Assembly: GCA_021827805.1 (NCBI GenBank)
Contig: JAKAUG010000217.1
Span: 1-7,278, forward strand
From: Bacillota bacterium
Lineage (GTDB): Bacteria > Bacillota > Sulfobacillia > RBS10-35 > JAJYVN01
Direction of reading: 5' to 3'
DNA length: 7,278 nt
Shown: positions 1-5,431 of the stretch, one piece after another
Layout of the letters: every line of letters starts with the position of its first letter
How positions within the stretch are numbered: the first letter of the stretch is position 1
Made by a program: the position numbers and the translations under genes
Notes under the pieces: generated by a model
What the model saw: only the letters and a program-made list of their open reading frames with translations
Database searches by the model: none
What the model was told of the DNA's origin: nothing

Positions 1-2
1 TC

Positions 3-28
3 CCTGGTGCACCGAAGACATCACCAGG
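3..28. repeat. 7-bp inverted repeat at the window edge
   Basis: CCTGGTG (3-9) and CACCAGG (22-28) are perfect reverse complements with a 12-nt spacer. It sits beyond the end of the minus-strand operon and next to the hairpin at 39-58. It could be part of a transcription stop or of a control site for whatever lies to the left. Nothing else in positions 1-78 looks like a gene. Confidence 0.25.
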
Positions 29-38
29 TGAGGGGGAC

Positions 39-58
39 GGCGGGGCCTCCGGCCCGCC
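39..58 (-). terminator. GC-rich hairpin after the minus-strand operon
   Basis: Arms GGCGGG(G)CC and GGCCCGCC around a TCC loop form an 8-bp stem with one bulged G. It lies about 20 bp past the stop codon of the last minus-strand gene. There is no T-run after it on the minus strand, so it is at best an imperfect intrinsic terminator. The placement is suggestive, but a GC-rich stem can arise by chance in this composition. Confidence 0.35.
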
Positions 59-78
59 ATCCGCTGCCGCCCGTCGCC

Positions 79-1110
79 TCAGAGCTCCACCCGCCGGGCC
101 GTGCGGGCCGCCTCATAGGCACCCGCGACCATGGCCACGGCCTGCCGGCCGTCCCACGCCGTGGCCGTGGGGCGACCGGAGGCCAGGGCGTCGAGGAATC
201 CCCGGGCCACGGCGCCGATCCGTGTGCCATGGTCCGGTGGCAGCGGCAGGCCCTGGTCCTGCCAGCCGAGCTCTGGCGCGGAGCGCAGATAGAGCTTGAG
301 CAGCACGGGATGGGGCGGGCGCACCGCACCGGTGCTCACCAGGTCGTCGTGGTTCTGCACGATGACCCCCTGGTCACCATAGACCTCGCACGTGTTCTCC
401 CCCACCAGCGTGGTGGAGGAGTTGGCCAGTTCGGCGAGCACACCGGACCGAAAGCGGTAGATGGCGAGGCCCGTGTCCTCGATGGGCGCCAGCAGCGCCC
501 CCACCTCCGCCACCACCGAGGCCGGCTCTCCGAAGACCCAGCGCAGAAAGTCGGTGGCATGCACGGCATCGTCGAAGAACATGCCCTGGTTCTGGGCGGG
601 GTCCGCGTGCCAACGGGATTCGCCCTCCAGAAAGGCCCGGTCGAACAGCGCCGGGATGCAGTGCCGGCGGCGGGCCCAACCCACGCGTCCGATCGCGCCC
701 CCCCGCACCAGATCGCGCAGGCGGATGTTGGCGGGGTCGTACCGCATCTGGAACGCGGTTTCGAAGTACGTGCCGGCAGCCGCGACGGCCCGCACGATCT
801 CGTCGCACTCCTGGACGGTCATGGCCAGGGGTTTCTGGCAGAGCACGGCGCGCTTGGCGGCGATGGCCTCCAGGCAGAGCGCGGCGTGGTGCACCGTCTC
901 GGCGGTGACCACCACGGCATCGCTGTCCCGGATCACCTCGGCCGGGGAGGGGGCCGGGACCAGGCCGAAGCGCTCGGCAAACGCCCGGGCCCGGTCCTCC
1001 CGCGGATCCCAGACCCGGCCCAACTCGGCGTCGGGGAAGCCGCGGAACTCCTGCGCGTAGCGGTGGCCGTGGCCGTGCGCCACCCCCAGGTAGCCGATGC
1101 GGACCTTCAT
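79..1110 (-). CDS. Gfo/Idh/MocA-family oxidoreductase (divergent member)
   Basis: Predicted cytosolic NAD(P)-dependent sugar or cyclitol dehydrogenase of 343 aa, a normal length for the family. The N-terminal Rossmann fold covers about residues 1-120 and the C-terminal alpha/beta substrate domain about 121-343. The nucleotide-binding turn is unusual: GYLGVAHGHGHRYA (residues 6-19) replaces the usual GxGxxG. The family's EKP signature is QKP (Gln92-Lys93-Pro94), which keeps the catalytic-type lysine. The C-terminal active-site segment FDDAVHATD (179-187) supplies His184 and Asp187. The ATG start overlaps the TGA of the upstream TIM-barrel gene as ATGA (1107-1110), with a GAGGTG ribosome site at 1116-1121, so translation is probably coupled. 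It is the last gene of a three-gene minus-strand operon. The family is clear; the substrate is unknown. The histidine-rich turn suggests a separate subfamily from the other two dehydrogenases here. Confidence 0.9.
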   Translation of the reverse strand: MKVRIGYLGVAHGHGHRYAQEFRGFPDAELGRVWDPREDRARAFAERFGLVPAPSPAEVIRDSDAVVVTAETVHHAALCLEAIAAKRAVLCQKPLAMTVQECDEIVRAVAAAGTYFETAFQMRYDPANIRLRDLVRGGAIGRVGWARRRHCIPALFDRAFLEGESRWHADPAQNQGMFFDDAVHATDFLRWVFGEPASVVAEVGALLAPIEDTGLAIYRFRSGVLAELANSSTTLVGENTCEVYGDQGVIVQNHDDLVSTGAVRPPHPVLLKLYLRSAPELGWQDQGLPLPPDHGTRIGAVARGFLDALASGRPTATAWDGRQAVAMVAGAYEAARTARRVEL

Positions 1111-1916
1111 GCGCCCACCTCACGCAGGATGCGGGACAGGTAGCCGTGACTGCCGGCCGCGATCGCCATCTGGCGCACCGCGTCCATGGATGCGGTGCCG
1201 ATGATCTCCAGGTCCAGATAGCCCGTGTACCCGGCGCCCGCCAGGGCACGCACCACCGCGGGCAGGTCCACCAGCCCGCGGCCCGCCGTCTGCAGTTCGG
1301 GCGGCCCGATGCGGGTGTCCGGGGAGGAATAGTCGCGGATGTGCACATGGCAGAGGTGCGGCGCCAGCGCGGCGGCCGCGATCGCCGGATCCTCCCCCAC
1401 CCGCTGCAGGTGCGTCGGGTCATAGTTGAGGGCGAGGGCCGGTTCGTCGACCGCCCGCACGAGGTCGAGCGCGCTCTGCGTGCTGTACACCGCGGCACCG
1501 ACGTGTGGCTTGCAGGCCCAGCGCACGCCGGCCCCCCCCGCCCGCCGTGCGACATCCCGCGCGATGGGCAGGAAGGCCTGGAGGGACTCGGGGGTGGAGG
1601 AACCGGCGGATCCCGTCGTCACCACCGGGATCCCGAGTTGCCCGGCCAGGTCGAAGACCCGATAGAGGCGCTCCCTGGCCTGGGGTTGGAAGAGGTCGGT
1701 CGCCGCCTCGATCGCCGGCACGTCCAGCCCCGCCTCACGCGCCGCGGCGACCGTTTCACGGGCCCCGGGCACATCCCCGGGCGCCAGATGCTCCGCCATC
1801 CCCGGTATGGAGGCGAATTCCACGCCAGCGAAGCCGGCCGCGCGCACGTAACCGACCGCCTCCAGCGCCGTGCGTCCCGCGAAGACCACGCTGTTGCAAC
1901 CCAAACGCATGCCCAC
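1107..1916 (-). CDS. Sugar phosphate isomerase/epimerase-like TIM-barrel protein
   Basis: 269-aa protein of the xylose-isomerase-like TIM-barrel / AP-endonuclease-2 superfamily, which includes sugar epimerases, IolE/IolI-type enzymes and keto-sugar lyases. Visible barrel motifs are AGFAGVEFAS near 27-36 (beta-2), CKPHVG at 135-140, NYDPTHL at 164-170 (Asp166, His169), HVHIRD at 190-195, and LDLEIIG at 234-240 (Glu237). These match the usual divalent-metal positions except the first: members normally carry Glu where this protein has Lys136. The GTG start at 1914-1916 is preferred over the ATG two codons later because GGGGAG at 1925-1930 lies 8 nt from the GTG and 14 nt from the ATG. It sits 14 bp after the upstream dehydrogenase stop and overlaps the next dehydrogenase by 4 bp, so the three products probably serve one pathway. 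Possible roles are epimerase, isomerase, dehydratase or keto-sugar lyase; the sequence does not choose. Confidence 0.88.
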   Translation of the reverse strand: MGMRLGCNSVVFAGRTALEAVGYVRAAGFAGVEFASIPGMAEHLAPGDVPGARETVAAAREAGLDVPAIEAATDLFQPQARERLYRVFDLAGQLGIPVVTTGSAGSSTPESLQAFLPIARDVARRAGGAGVRWACKPHVGAAVYSTQSALDLVRAVDEPALALNYDPTHLQRVGEDPAIAAAALAPHLCHVHIRDYSSPDTRIGPPELQTAGRGLVDLPAVVRALAGAGYTGYLDLEIIGTASMDAVRQMAIAAGSHGYLSRILREVGA

Positions 1917-1924
1917 GCCCAGAT

Positions 1925-1930
1925 CTCCCC
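1925..1930 (-). promoter_or_regulatory. Ribosome binding site deciding the TIM-barrel gene start
   Basis: On the minus strand GGGGAG follows directly after the TAG stop of the upstream dehydrogenase and lies 8 nt before GTG (1914-1916). The alternative ATG (1908-1910) would be 14 nt away, so the GTG is favoured. The position right after a stop codon suits re-initiation by the same ribosomes. Confidence 0.6.
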
Positions 1931-2929
1931 CTACGGCAACAGTTCCGCCATCTCAACCACCCGCCGCTCCTGGAAGGAGCGAATGGCGGCCTCCACAACC
2001 GCGAGGGCCCTGAGCCCCTCCTCGCCGGACCCACTCACCGGCCCCCCAGCGGAGACCTCGGCCACCCACCGCGCGAGGCGGTTGCGGAAGGTCTGCTCAA
2101 ACGAATGCGGCCCGCCGTTCATCATCGACCAGCGGTAGCTGAGGATCTCATCGGAGTTGTGCGGATACAGCTCCAGCCGCTCGAAGACGTTGTCCAGCAC
2201 CAGACGCCCAGCGCTGCCGAGCAACTCCAGGCGCTCGATGCCGTGCCGCGGGGCGGCCTCGTAGGAGCCGAACAGGGCCCCCAGGCACCCGTTCTCGAAC
2301 TCCAGATTGATGACGCAGTTGGACCAGATTGTGCGCTTGGAACTGTGGCCCAGGAAGGCGTGCACGCTCCGCACATCCCCGCAGAAGAAGCGCATCACGT
2401 CGACGCTGTGGCTGTGCAGCGCCCGCAGGTGGTACCACGGCGAACTCTCGTTGGGGTTGTTGATCCAAAGCTCCATGTTGCAGAGCATCGGCTCCCCCAA
2501 CCTGCCCTCCCGGATCCACTCGCGGGCCCGCTCCGCCTGCGGCACGAAGCGGTGGTTGAGATCCACCCCCAGGAGCAGACCACGGTCACGTGCCAGGGCG
2601 ACGAGTTCCTTGGCCCGCTCCAGGTCGTTGGAGAGCGGCTTCTCCACCAGCACGTGCTTGGAGGCCTCCAGGCACTGCCTGGCCGGCAGGTAGTGGTCGC
2701 CCCCATTCTCCACCCCCGAGGTGCAGACGCTGACCGCGTCGATCTCCTCGGCCGCCAGCATCTCGGCCACGTCGTGGTACGCCCGCGTGGCAAAGCGCGC
2801 GGCGGTCGCGTCGGCGCGGTCGTGCAGGATATCGCAGACGGCCACGAGCTTCGCCGCCGGGTTGCTCACATACTGCCGGGCATGCGTGTTGCCGATTCCG
2901 CCGCAACCCACGATCGCCACCCTGAGCAC
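1931..2929 (-). CDS. Gfo/Idh/MocA-family oxidoreductase
   Basis: Predicted NAD(P)-dependent sugar/cyclitol dehydrogenase of 332 aa and first gene of the minus-strand operon. The Rossmann domain opens with VAIVGCGGIGNTHA (residues 4-17), a canonical GxGxxG. Next come AVCDI at 30-34 (end of beta-2) and VEKPLS at 95-100 with the family lysine Lys97. The substrate domain has HSHSVD (172-177), where His174 and Asp177 fall at the usual GxHxxD active-site positions. Reading frame stays open far upstream only because of the GC content. The GTG at 2927-2929 is chosen because it places beta-1 three residues from the start. The ribosome site is weak: a G-rich run (GGGGGGTGGG) ends about 3-4 nt before the GTG. 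Family assignment is firm. Closest functional guesses are inositol, glucose or anhydro-sugar dehydrogenase, or a ketosugar reductase, but none can be picked. The intergenic inverted repeat about 48 bp upstream may control it. Confidence 0.92.
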   Translation of the reverse strand: MLRVAIVGCGGIGNTHARQYVSNPAAKLVAVCDILHDRADATAARFATRAYHDVAEMLAAEEIDAVSVCTSGVENGGDHYLPARQCLEASKHVLVEKPLSNDLERAKELVALARDRGLLLGVDLNHRFVPQAERAREWIREGRLGEPMLCNMELWINNPNESSPWYHLRALHSHSVDVMRFFCGDVRSVHAFLGHSSKRTIWSNCVINLEFENGCLGALFGSYEAAPRHGIERLELLGSAGRLVLDNVFERLELYPHNSDEILSYRWSMMNGGPHSFEQTFRNRLARWVAEVSAGGPVSGSGEEGLRALAVVEAAIRSFQERRVVEMAELLP

Positions 2930-2976
2930 GGACCCACCCCCCGCCAGACGATCAACTGCGGCCCCGCGTTCGCGTC

Positions 2977-2993
2977 CAGGACCACGGGTCCTG
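2977..2993. repeat. Perfect 7-bp inverted repeat, possible operator
   Basis: CAGGACC and GGTCCTG are exact reverse complements around a 3-bp ACG spacer, giving a 17-bp dyad. It lies 48-64 bp upstream of the GTG start of the minus-strand dehydrogenase. This size and position suit a dimeric repressor or activator site. It could also form a hairpin in the 5' leader of the minus-strand transcript. No regulator gene is in the window to pair it with. Confidence 0.4.
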
Positions 2994-3132
2994 CCGCCAG
3001 GTGCAACGATTGCGATCGATGCGGACCAAAAGTCACGAAAGAGGGCGGGACCGCAGACAAACAGGCCCATCCGCGAGAAAGGGCTTCCCAGCGGCCCAGC
3101 AAGCGGTATCGTAGCAACGGCAACCTCGAGCC

Positions 3133-3138
3133 GGAGGG
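3133..3138 (+). promoter_or_regulatory. Ribosome binding site deciding the CPBP-family gene start
   Basis: GGAGGG is a strong Shine-Dalgarno sequence located 8 nt before the GTG at 3147-3149. The frame is open much further upstream, so this site is the main reason for starting the protein here. The chosen start also places the first hydrophobic helix about 12 residues from the N-terminus. Confidence 0.7.
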
Positions 3139-3146
3139 ATCTCCAG

Positions 3147-3929
3147 GTGAGCACGGCGCATCCGCATCTGTCCCGGGCCCTGGGTCGGGCGGCGTGGGCG
3201 GCGGCGGCCCTGCTCGCGGCTGGCGAGGTGGCCCTGTTCATCGCCGACATCAACACGCCTGGGCCGTTGGAACTGCAGGCCGCCGCTCTCCTGCTGGTGC
3301 TGGCGGCCGCCCTCGGGGCGGGGCCCCTGGGCCGCCGCCTGGGCGCGGCGCCCGTATCAAGGCCCCGGTCCGGTGCCCTCACCCGCGGGCTGCTCGCGGG
3401 GCTGGGTCCCGCAGCCGTCCTCTGCGCTTTGGTGTGGCTCACCGGAGCGGTGGCGCCCTCCCCGGCCACGCTCGACGGCGCAAGCCTGTGGACGGCCGTG
3501 CTCGCGGCGGCACTGGGCTGGTGCAGCGAGCTCTTCATCCGCGGGTCCGCCTTCGGGGCGATCGAGGCGCGGACGGATGCGGAAACGGCCATCTGGGGTT
3601 CGGTGCTGCTGCTCTTCGCCGTGGATCTGCTGCTGGGCCTGGGTCCGGTGCCCGCCCTCACCGTGGCGGGCCTGGGGATGTTCTGGGGCCGTCTGCGCGT
3701 GGCCGACGCCTCGCCCCACGGACCGGCCGTGGCGCACGGCGCATGGAACGCCGCGGTCTCCGTGGCACTCGGACTGCGCATCGTGCCCGGCGCGGGCCCG
3801 TTGCTGCTGGAGCGGGTCGCGTGGTGGGCGGGCCCCCCCGGAGCCGGAGACGGAGGGCTGGCCGCCCTGCTCGTGGCGCTCGGATGCGCGGTGGCCACGT
3901 CGCCGCGGACCCGGACGCACCGGCTGTAG
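3147..3929 (+). CDS. CPBP-family (Abi/CAAX-like) membrane protein with incomplete catalytic motifs
   Basis: 260-aa integral membrane protein, Ala/Leu/Gly-rich. Hydrophobic segments lie roughly at 12-34, 44-58, 80-102, 114-128, 148-165, 168-180, 195-212 and 236-252, so perhaps six to eight helices. Motifs resemble the CPBP intramembrane glutamic protease family (Rce1-like). SELFIRG (127-133) corresponds to EExxxR motif 1, but the first Glu is Ser127. AHGAWN (196-201) corresponds to the HxxxN motif, with His197 and Asn201 intact. Between them FAVDLL (157-162) sits where FxxxH is expected, with no histidine. The family call rests on motif order and spacing; the missing residues suggest an inactive or altered enzyme. 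Many bacterial CPBP proteins are of unknown role. It is followed 61 bp later by a dehydrogenase on the same strand and may share its transcript, although a sugar-pathway role is not evident. Start is GTG after GGAGGG. Confidence 0.72.
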   Translation: MSTAHPHLSRALGRAAWAAAALLAAGEVALFIADINTPGPLELQAAALLLVLAAALGAGPLGRRLGAAPVSRPRSGALTRGLLAGLGPAAVLCALVWLTGAVAPSPATLDGASLWTAVLAAALGWCSELFIRGSAFGAIEARTDAETAIWGSVLLLFAVDLLLGLGPVPALTVAGLGMFWGRLRVADASPHGPAVAHGAWNAAVSVALGLRIVPGAGPLLLERVAWWAGPPGAGDGGLAALLVALGCAVATSPRTRTHRL

Positions 3930-3977
3930 GGGAGAGGGCGGCCACGGCGAATCCCGCCCGCGAGCGCGGCTCTGATC

Positions 3978-3984
3978 GGAGGGG
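3978..3984 (+). promoter_or_regulatory. Ribosome binding site supporting a TTG start
   Basis: GGAGGGG lies 6 nt before TTG at 3991-3993. No ATG or GTG in frame gives both a good ribosome site and an intact Rossmann beta-1 strand, so the rare TTG start is well supported. Confidence 0.75.
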
Positions 3985-3990
3985 TTCCGC

Positions 3991-5052
3991 TTGGCGAAGT
4001 TGCGATTCGGCATCATCGGGGCAGGTGGCATCGCGCGCGCGCATGCCAATGCCATGCGCGGCCTGCCGGAACTGACGGAGTTGGTGGCGGTCGCGGACCT
4101 GGTGCCGCAGGCCGCGGAGCGCATGGGCACCGAGATGGGCGTGCCGGCCCACGGCGGTCCCAACGCGGTGGCGCGTCTTCTGGAACGTCAGGATGTGGAC
4201 GCGGTCAGCCTGGCCACCCCGAGCGGCCTGCACCATGAGCAGGCGATCGCCGCCCTCGCGGCCGGCAAGCACGTGCTGACCGAAAAGCCGATGGCCATCA
4301 CGCTGGAACAGGCGGAGCAGATGGTCGCGGCCCAGCACTCAAGCTCTCGCACCCTGGGGTGCGTGTACCAGCAGCGGCTGCAGCCGGCGGCGGTGCTGGT
4401 GAAGCGCGCCATCGAGGAAGGGCGCCTGGGGAAGATCGTGCACGCCAACGCCTATCTGAAGTGGTACCGCAACCAGCGGTACTACGACGAGGGCGGCTGG
4501 CGGGGTACCTGGCGCATGGACGGCGGCGGCGCCCTGATGAACCAGTCGGTGCACTACGTGGACCTGCTGCAGTGGCTGGTGGGCGGCATCGCGTCCGTCA
4601 AGGCCTACACCGCCACCCTCAACCACCGCATCGAGACCGAGGACGACGCGGTGGCGGCCATCACCCTGCGCGGCGGCGGGCTTGGCACGATCGAGGGCAT
4701 GACCAACGCGGTGGCCAACGGCTATGACCGCGTCGAGATCTACGGCAGCGAGGGCATGGCCGTGATCGAGGGCGGCGGGTTGGCCCGCTACTTCACCCGC
4801 GCCGAGCAGATCGCGCCCACGCCGGAGAACCCCCGTCCCTCGACGAACCTGGCGCCCCAGGCCCTGGAGCGCTTCGCGGCTGAGCATCCCGGTTGGCGCG
4901 CCGGGCACGTGGGGGTCTTTGCCGCGTTCGCGGAGGCGGTGCTTGCGGGTCGGGAGCCCCCCGTCACCGCCGTGGAGGGCAAGAAGGCCCTGGAGATCAT
5001 CCTGGCGGTGTACCGCTCCTCACGCGAGGGCGTGGAGGTGCACCTCGGCTAG
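3991..5052 (+). CDS. Gfo/Idh/MocA-family oxidoreductase
   Basis: Predicted NAD(P)-dependent sugar dehydrogenase of 353 aa with textbook family features. Residues 5-18 read RFGIIGAGGIARAH (GxGxxG dinucleotide site). AVADL (33-37) ends beta-2. SLATPSGLHHE (73-83) is the conserved turn after beta-4. TEKPMA (97-102) holds the catalytic-type Lys99. The C-terminal domain has a full GGGALMNQSVHYVD segment (178-191) with His188 and Asp191. The preceding YYDEGGWRGTW (164-174) is typical of the branch that includes nucleotide-sugar and UDP-GlcNAc(A) 3-dehydrogenases (WlbA/GnnA-like) and many uncharacterised sugar dehydrogenases; that placement is from motif resemblance only. Start is TTG with GGAGGGG 6 nt upstream. 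The gene lies 61 bp after the CPBP-family gene and ends 27 bp before a perfect stem-loop. Family is certain, substrate unknown. Confidence 0.94.
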   Translation: MAKLRFGIIGAGGIARAHANAMRGLPELTELVAVADLVPQAAERMGTEMGVPAHGGPNAVARLLERQDVDAVSLATPSGLHHEQAIAALAAGKHVLTEKPMAITLEQAEQMVAAQHSSSRTLGCVYQQRLQPAAVLVKRAIEEGRLGKIVHANAYLKWYRNQRYYDEGGWRGTWRMDGGGALMNQSVHYVDLLQWLVGGIASVKAYTATLNHRIETEDDAVAAITLRGGGLGTIEGMTNAVANGYDRVEIYGSEGMAVIEGGGLARYFTRAEQIAPTPENPRPSTNLAPQALERFAAEHPGWRAGHVGVFAAFAEAVLAGREPPVTAVEGKKALEIILAVYRSSREGVEVHLG

Positions 5053-5431
5053 CGGGCCTGCGCCAGTCCCCTGAAATACGCATCGCCGCCACCACATATG
5101 GTGGCGGCGATGCCGTGGCACCACAAGATGCGGAACCGCTCCGACAGTGGGATTTCATGCCGCGTGGCGCTGGCCCCGGCATGGGGGACGCTCCTGCCTT
5201 ACGGCCCAGAGAGGCCAGTGAAGCGCCGCGGCCTTGGGGCGGATGCCTGAACAGGACTGGCTGAACGCTGGCGGGCGATCTTGGGCGCCCAGGATGATGG
5301 CACAGACCAAGGGCCCGAACCTCGGCTGGAGGCGTGCCGGCGCTCCAGTCCACCAGAGCCTCCCCCTGCCCCGATGCCCTGTCGCACAACGGCCTGGCTC
5401 GCGCGCCGCGATCAGCGGGAAACAAGCACCG
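5053..5431. other. Convergent intergenic region, no recognised gene
   Basis: These 379 bp lie between two genes that point at each other. Apart from the stem-loop at 5080-5113, I see no recognisable domain in any frame. The longest open frame is on the minus strand (up to 142 codons, 4997-5425). It runs into the dehydrogenase gene as antisense and has a low-complexity Arg/Pro/Gly/Ser-rich product, which is typical of chance frames at this GC content. It could be a decayed gene remnant, but nothing identifies it. A 10-bp palindrome, TGGGCGCCCA, is at 5282-5291. Confidence 0.5.
5080..5113 (+). terminator. Perfect 15-bp stem-loop between convergent genes
   Basis: Arms GCATCGCCGCCACCA (5080-5094) and TGGTGGCGGCGATGC (5099-5113) pair without mismatch around a CATA loop. 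The hairpin begins 28 nt after the stop of the plus-strand dehydrogenase, where a terminator is expected. No U-tract follows on the plus strand. On the minus strand a short GTATTTC follows, so a two-way role is possible for read-through from the NagA side, although that stop codon is over 300 bp away. The length and perfection of the stem make chance unlikely; the exact role (intrinsic terminator or 3'-end stabiliser) is open. Confidence 0.72.

Larger units (their letters stand above)
2930..3146. promoter_or_regulatory. Divergent intergenic control region
   Basis: These 217 bp separate the starts of two oppositely oriented transcription units, so promoters for both should lie here. I could not find a convincing -35/-10 pair. 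The best weak candidates are TTGCGA (3010-3015) with TCACGA (3033-3038) at 17-bp spacing, and TATCGT at 3107-3112, both on the plus strand. The region contains two short inverted repeats, at 2977-2993 and 3003-3013. It is locally less GC-rich than the genes around 3005-3065, as expected of a promoter. No small gene is supported. Confidence 0.55.

Noticed and set aside
7..1143. 378-codon plus-strand open frame opposite the last dehydrogenase
   Set aside because: It mirrors a clear Gfo/Idh/MocA gene and has a His/Gly/Arg-rich product without motifs.
2721..3146. N-terminal extension of the CPBP-family protein
   Set aside because: It overlaps the divergent dehydrogenase start and promoter region and carries no domain. 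A strong GGAGGG site supports the GTG at 3147.
2930..3898. N-terminal extension of the 332-aa dehydrogenase up to 655 codons
   Set aside because: The extra part is antisense to the CPBP-family gene and low in complexity, and the Rossmann beta-1 strand starts right after the GTG at 2929.
3936..3959. Possible terminator GGGCGG...CCGCCC between the CPBP gene and the next dehydrogenase
   Set aside because: The stem is only 6 bp with a 12-nt loop and no U-tract; it is not distinguishable from chance in this GC-rich spacer.
1505..4075. Very long plus-strand open frame (856 codons) crossing several genes
   Set aside because: It is antisense to the TIM-barrel gene and the dehydrogenase and out of frame with the CPBP gene. 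The product is Arg/Pro/Gly-rich with no domain; it is a GC-driven shadow.
4997..5425. 142-codon minus-strand frame in the convergent gap as a possible transposase remnant
   Set aside because: I looked in all three minus frames for transposase-like motifs and found none. The product is low in complexity and runs antisense into the dehydrogenase gene.
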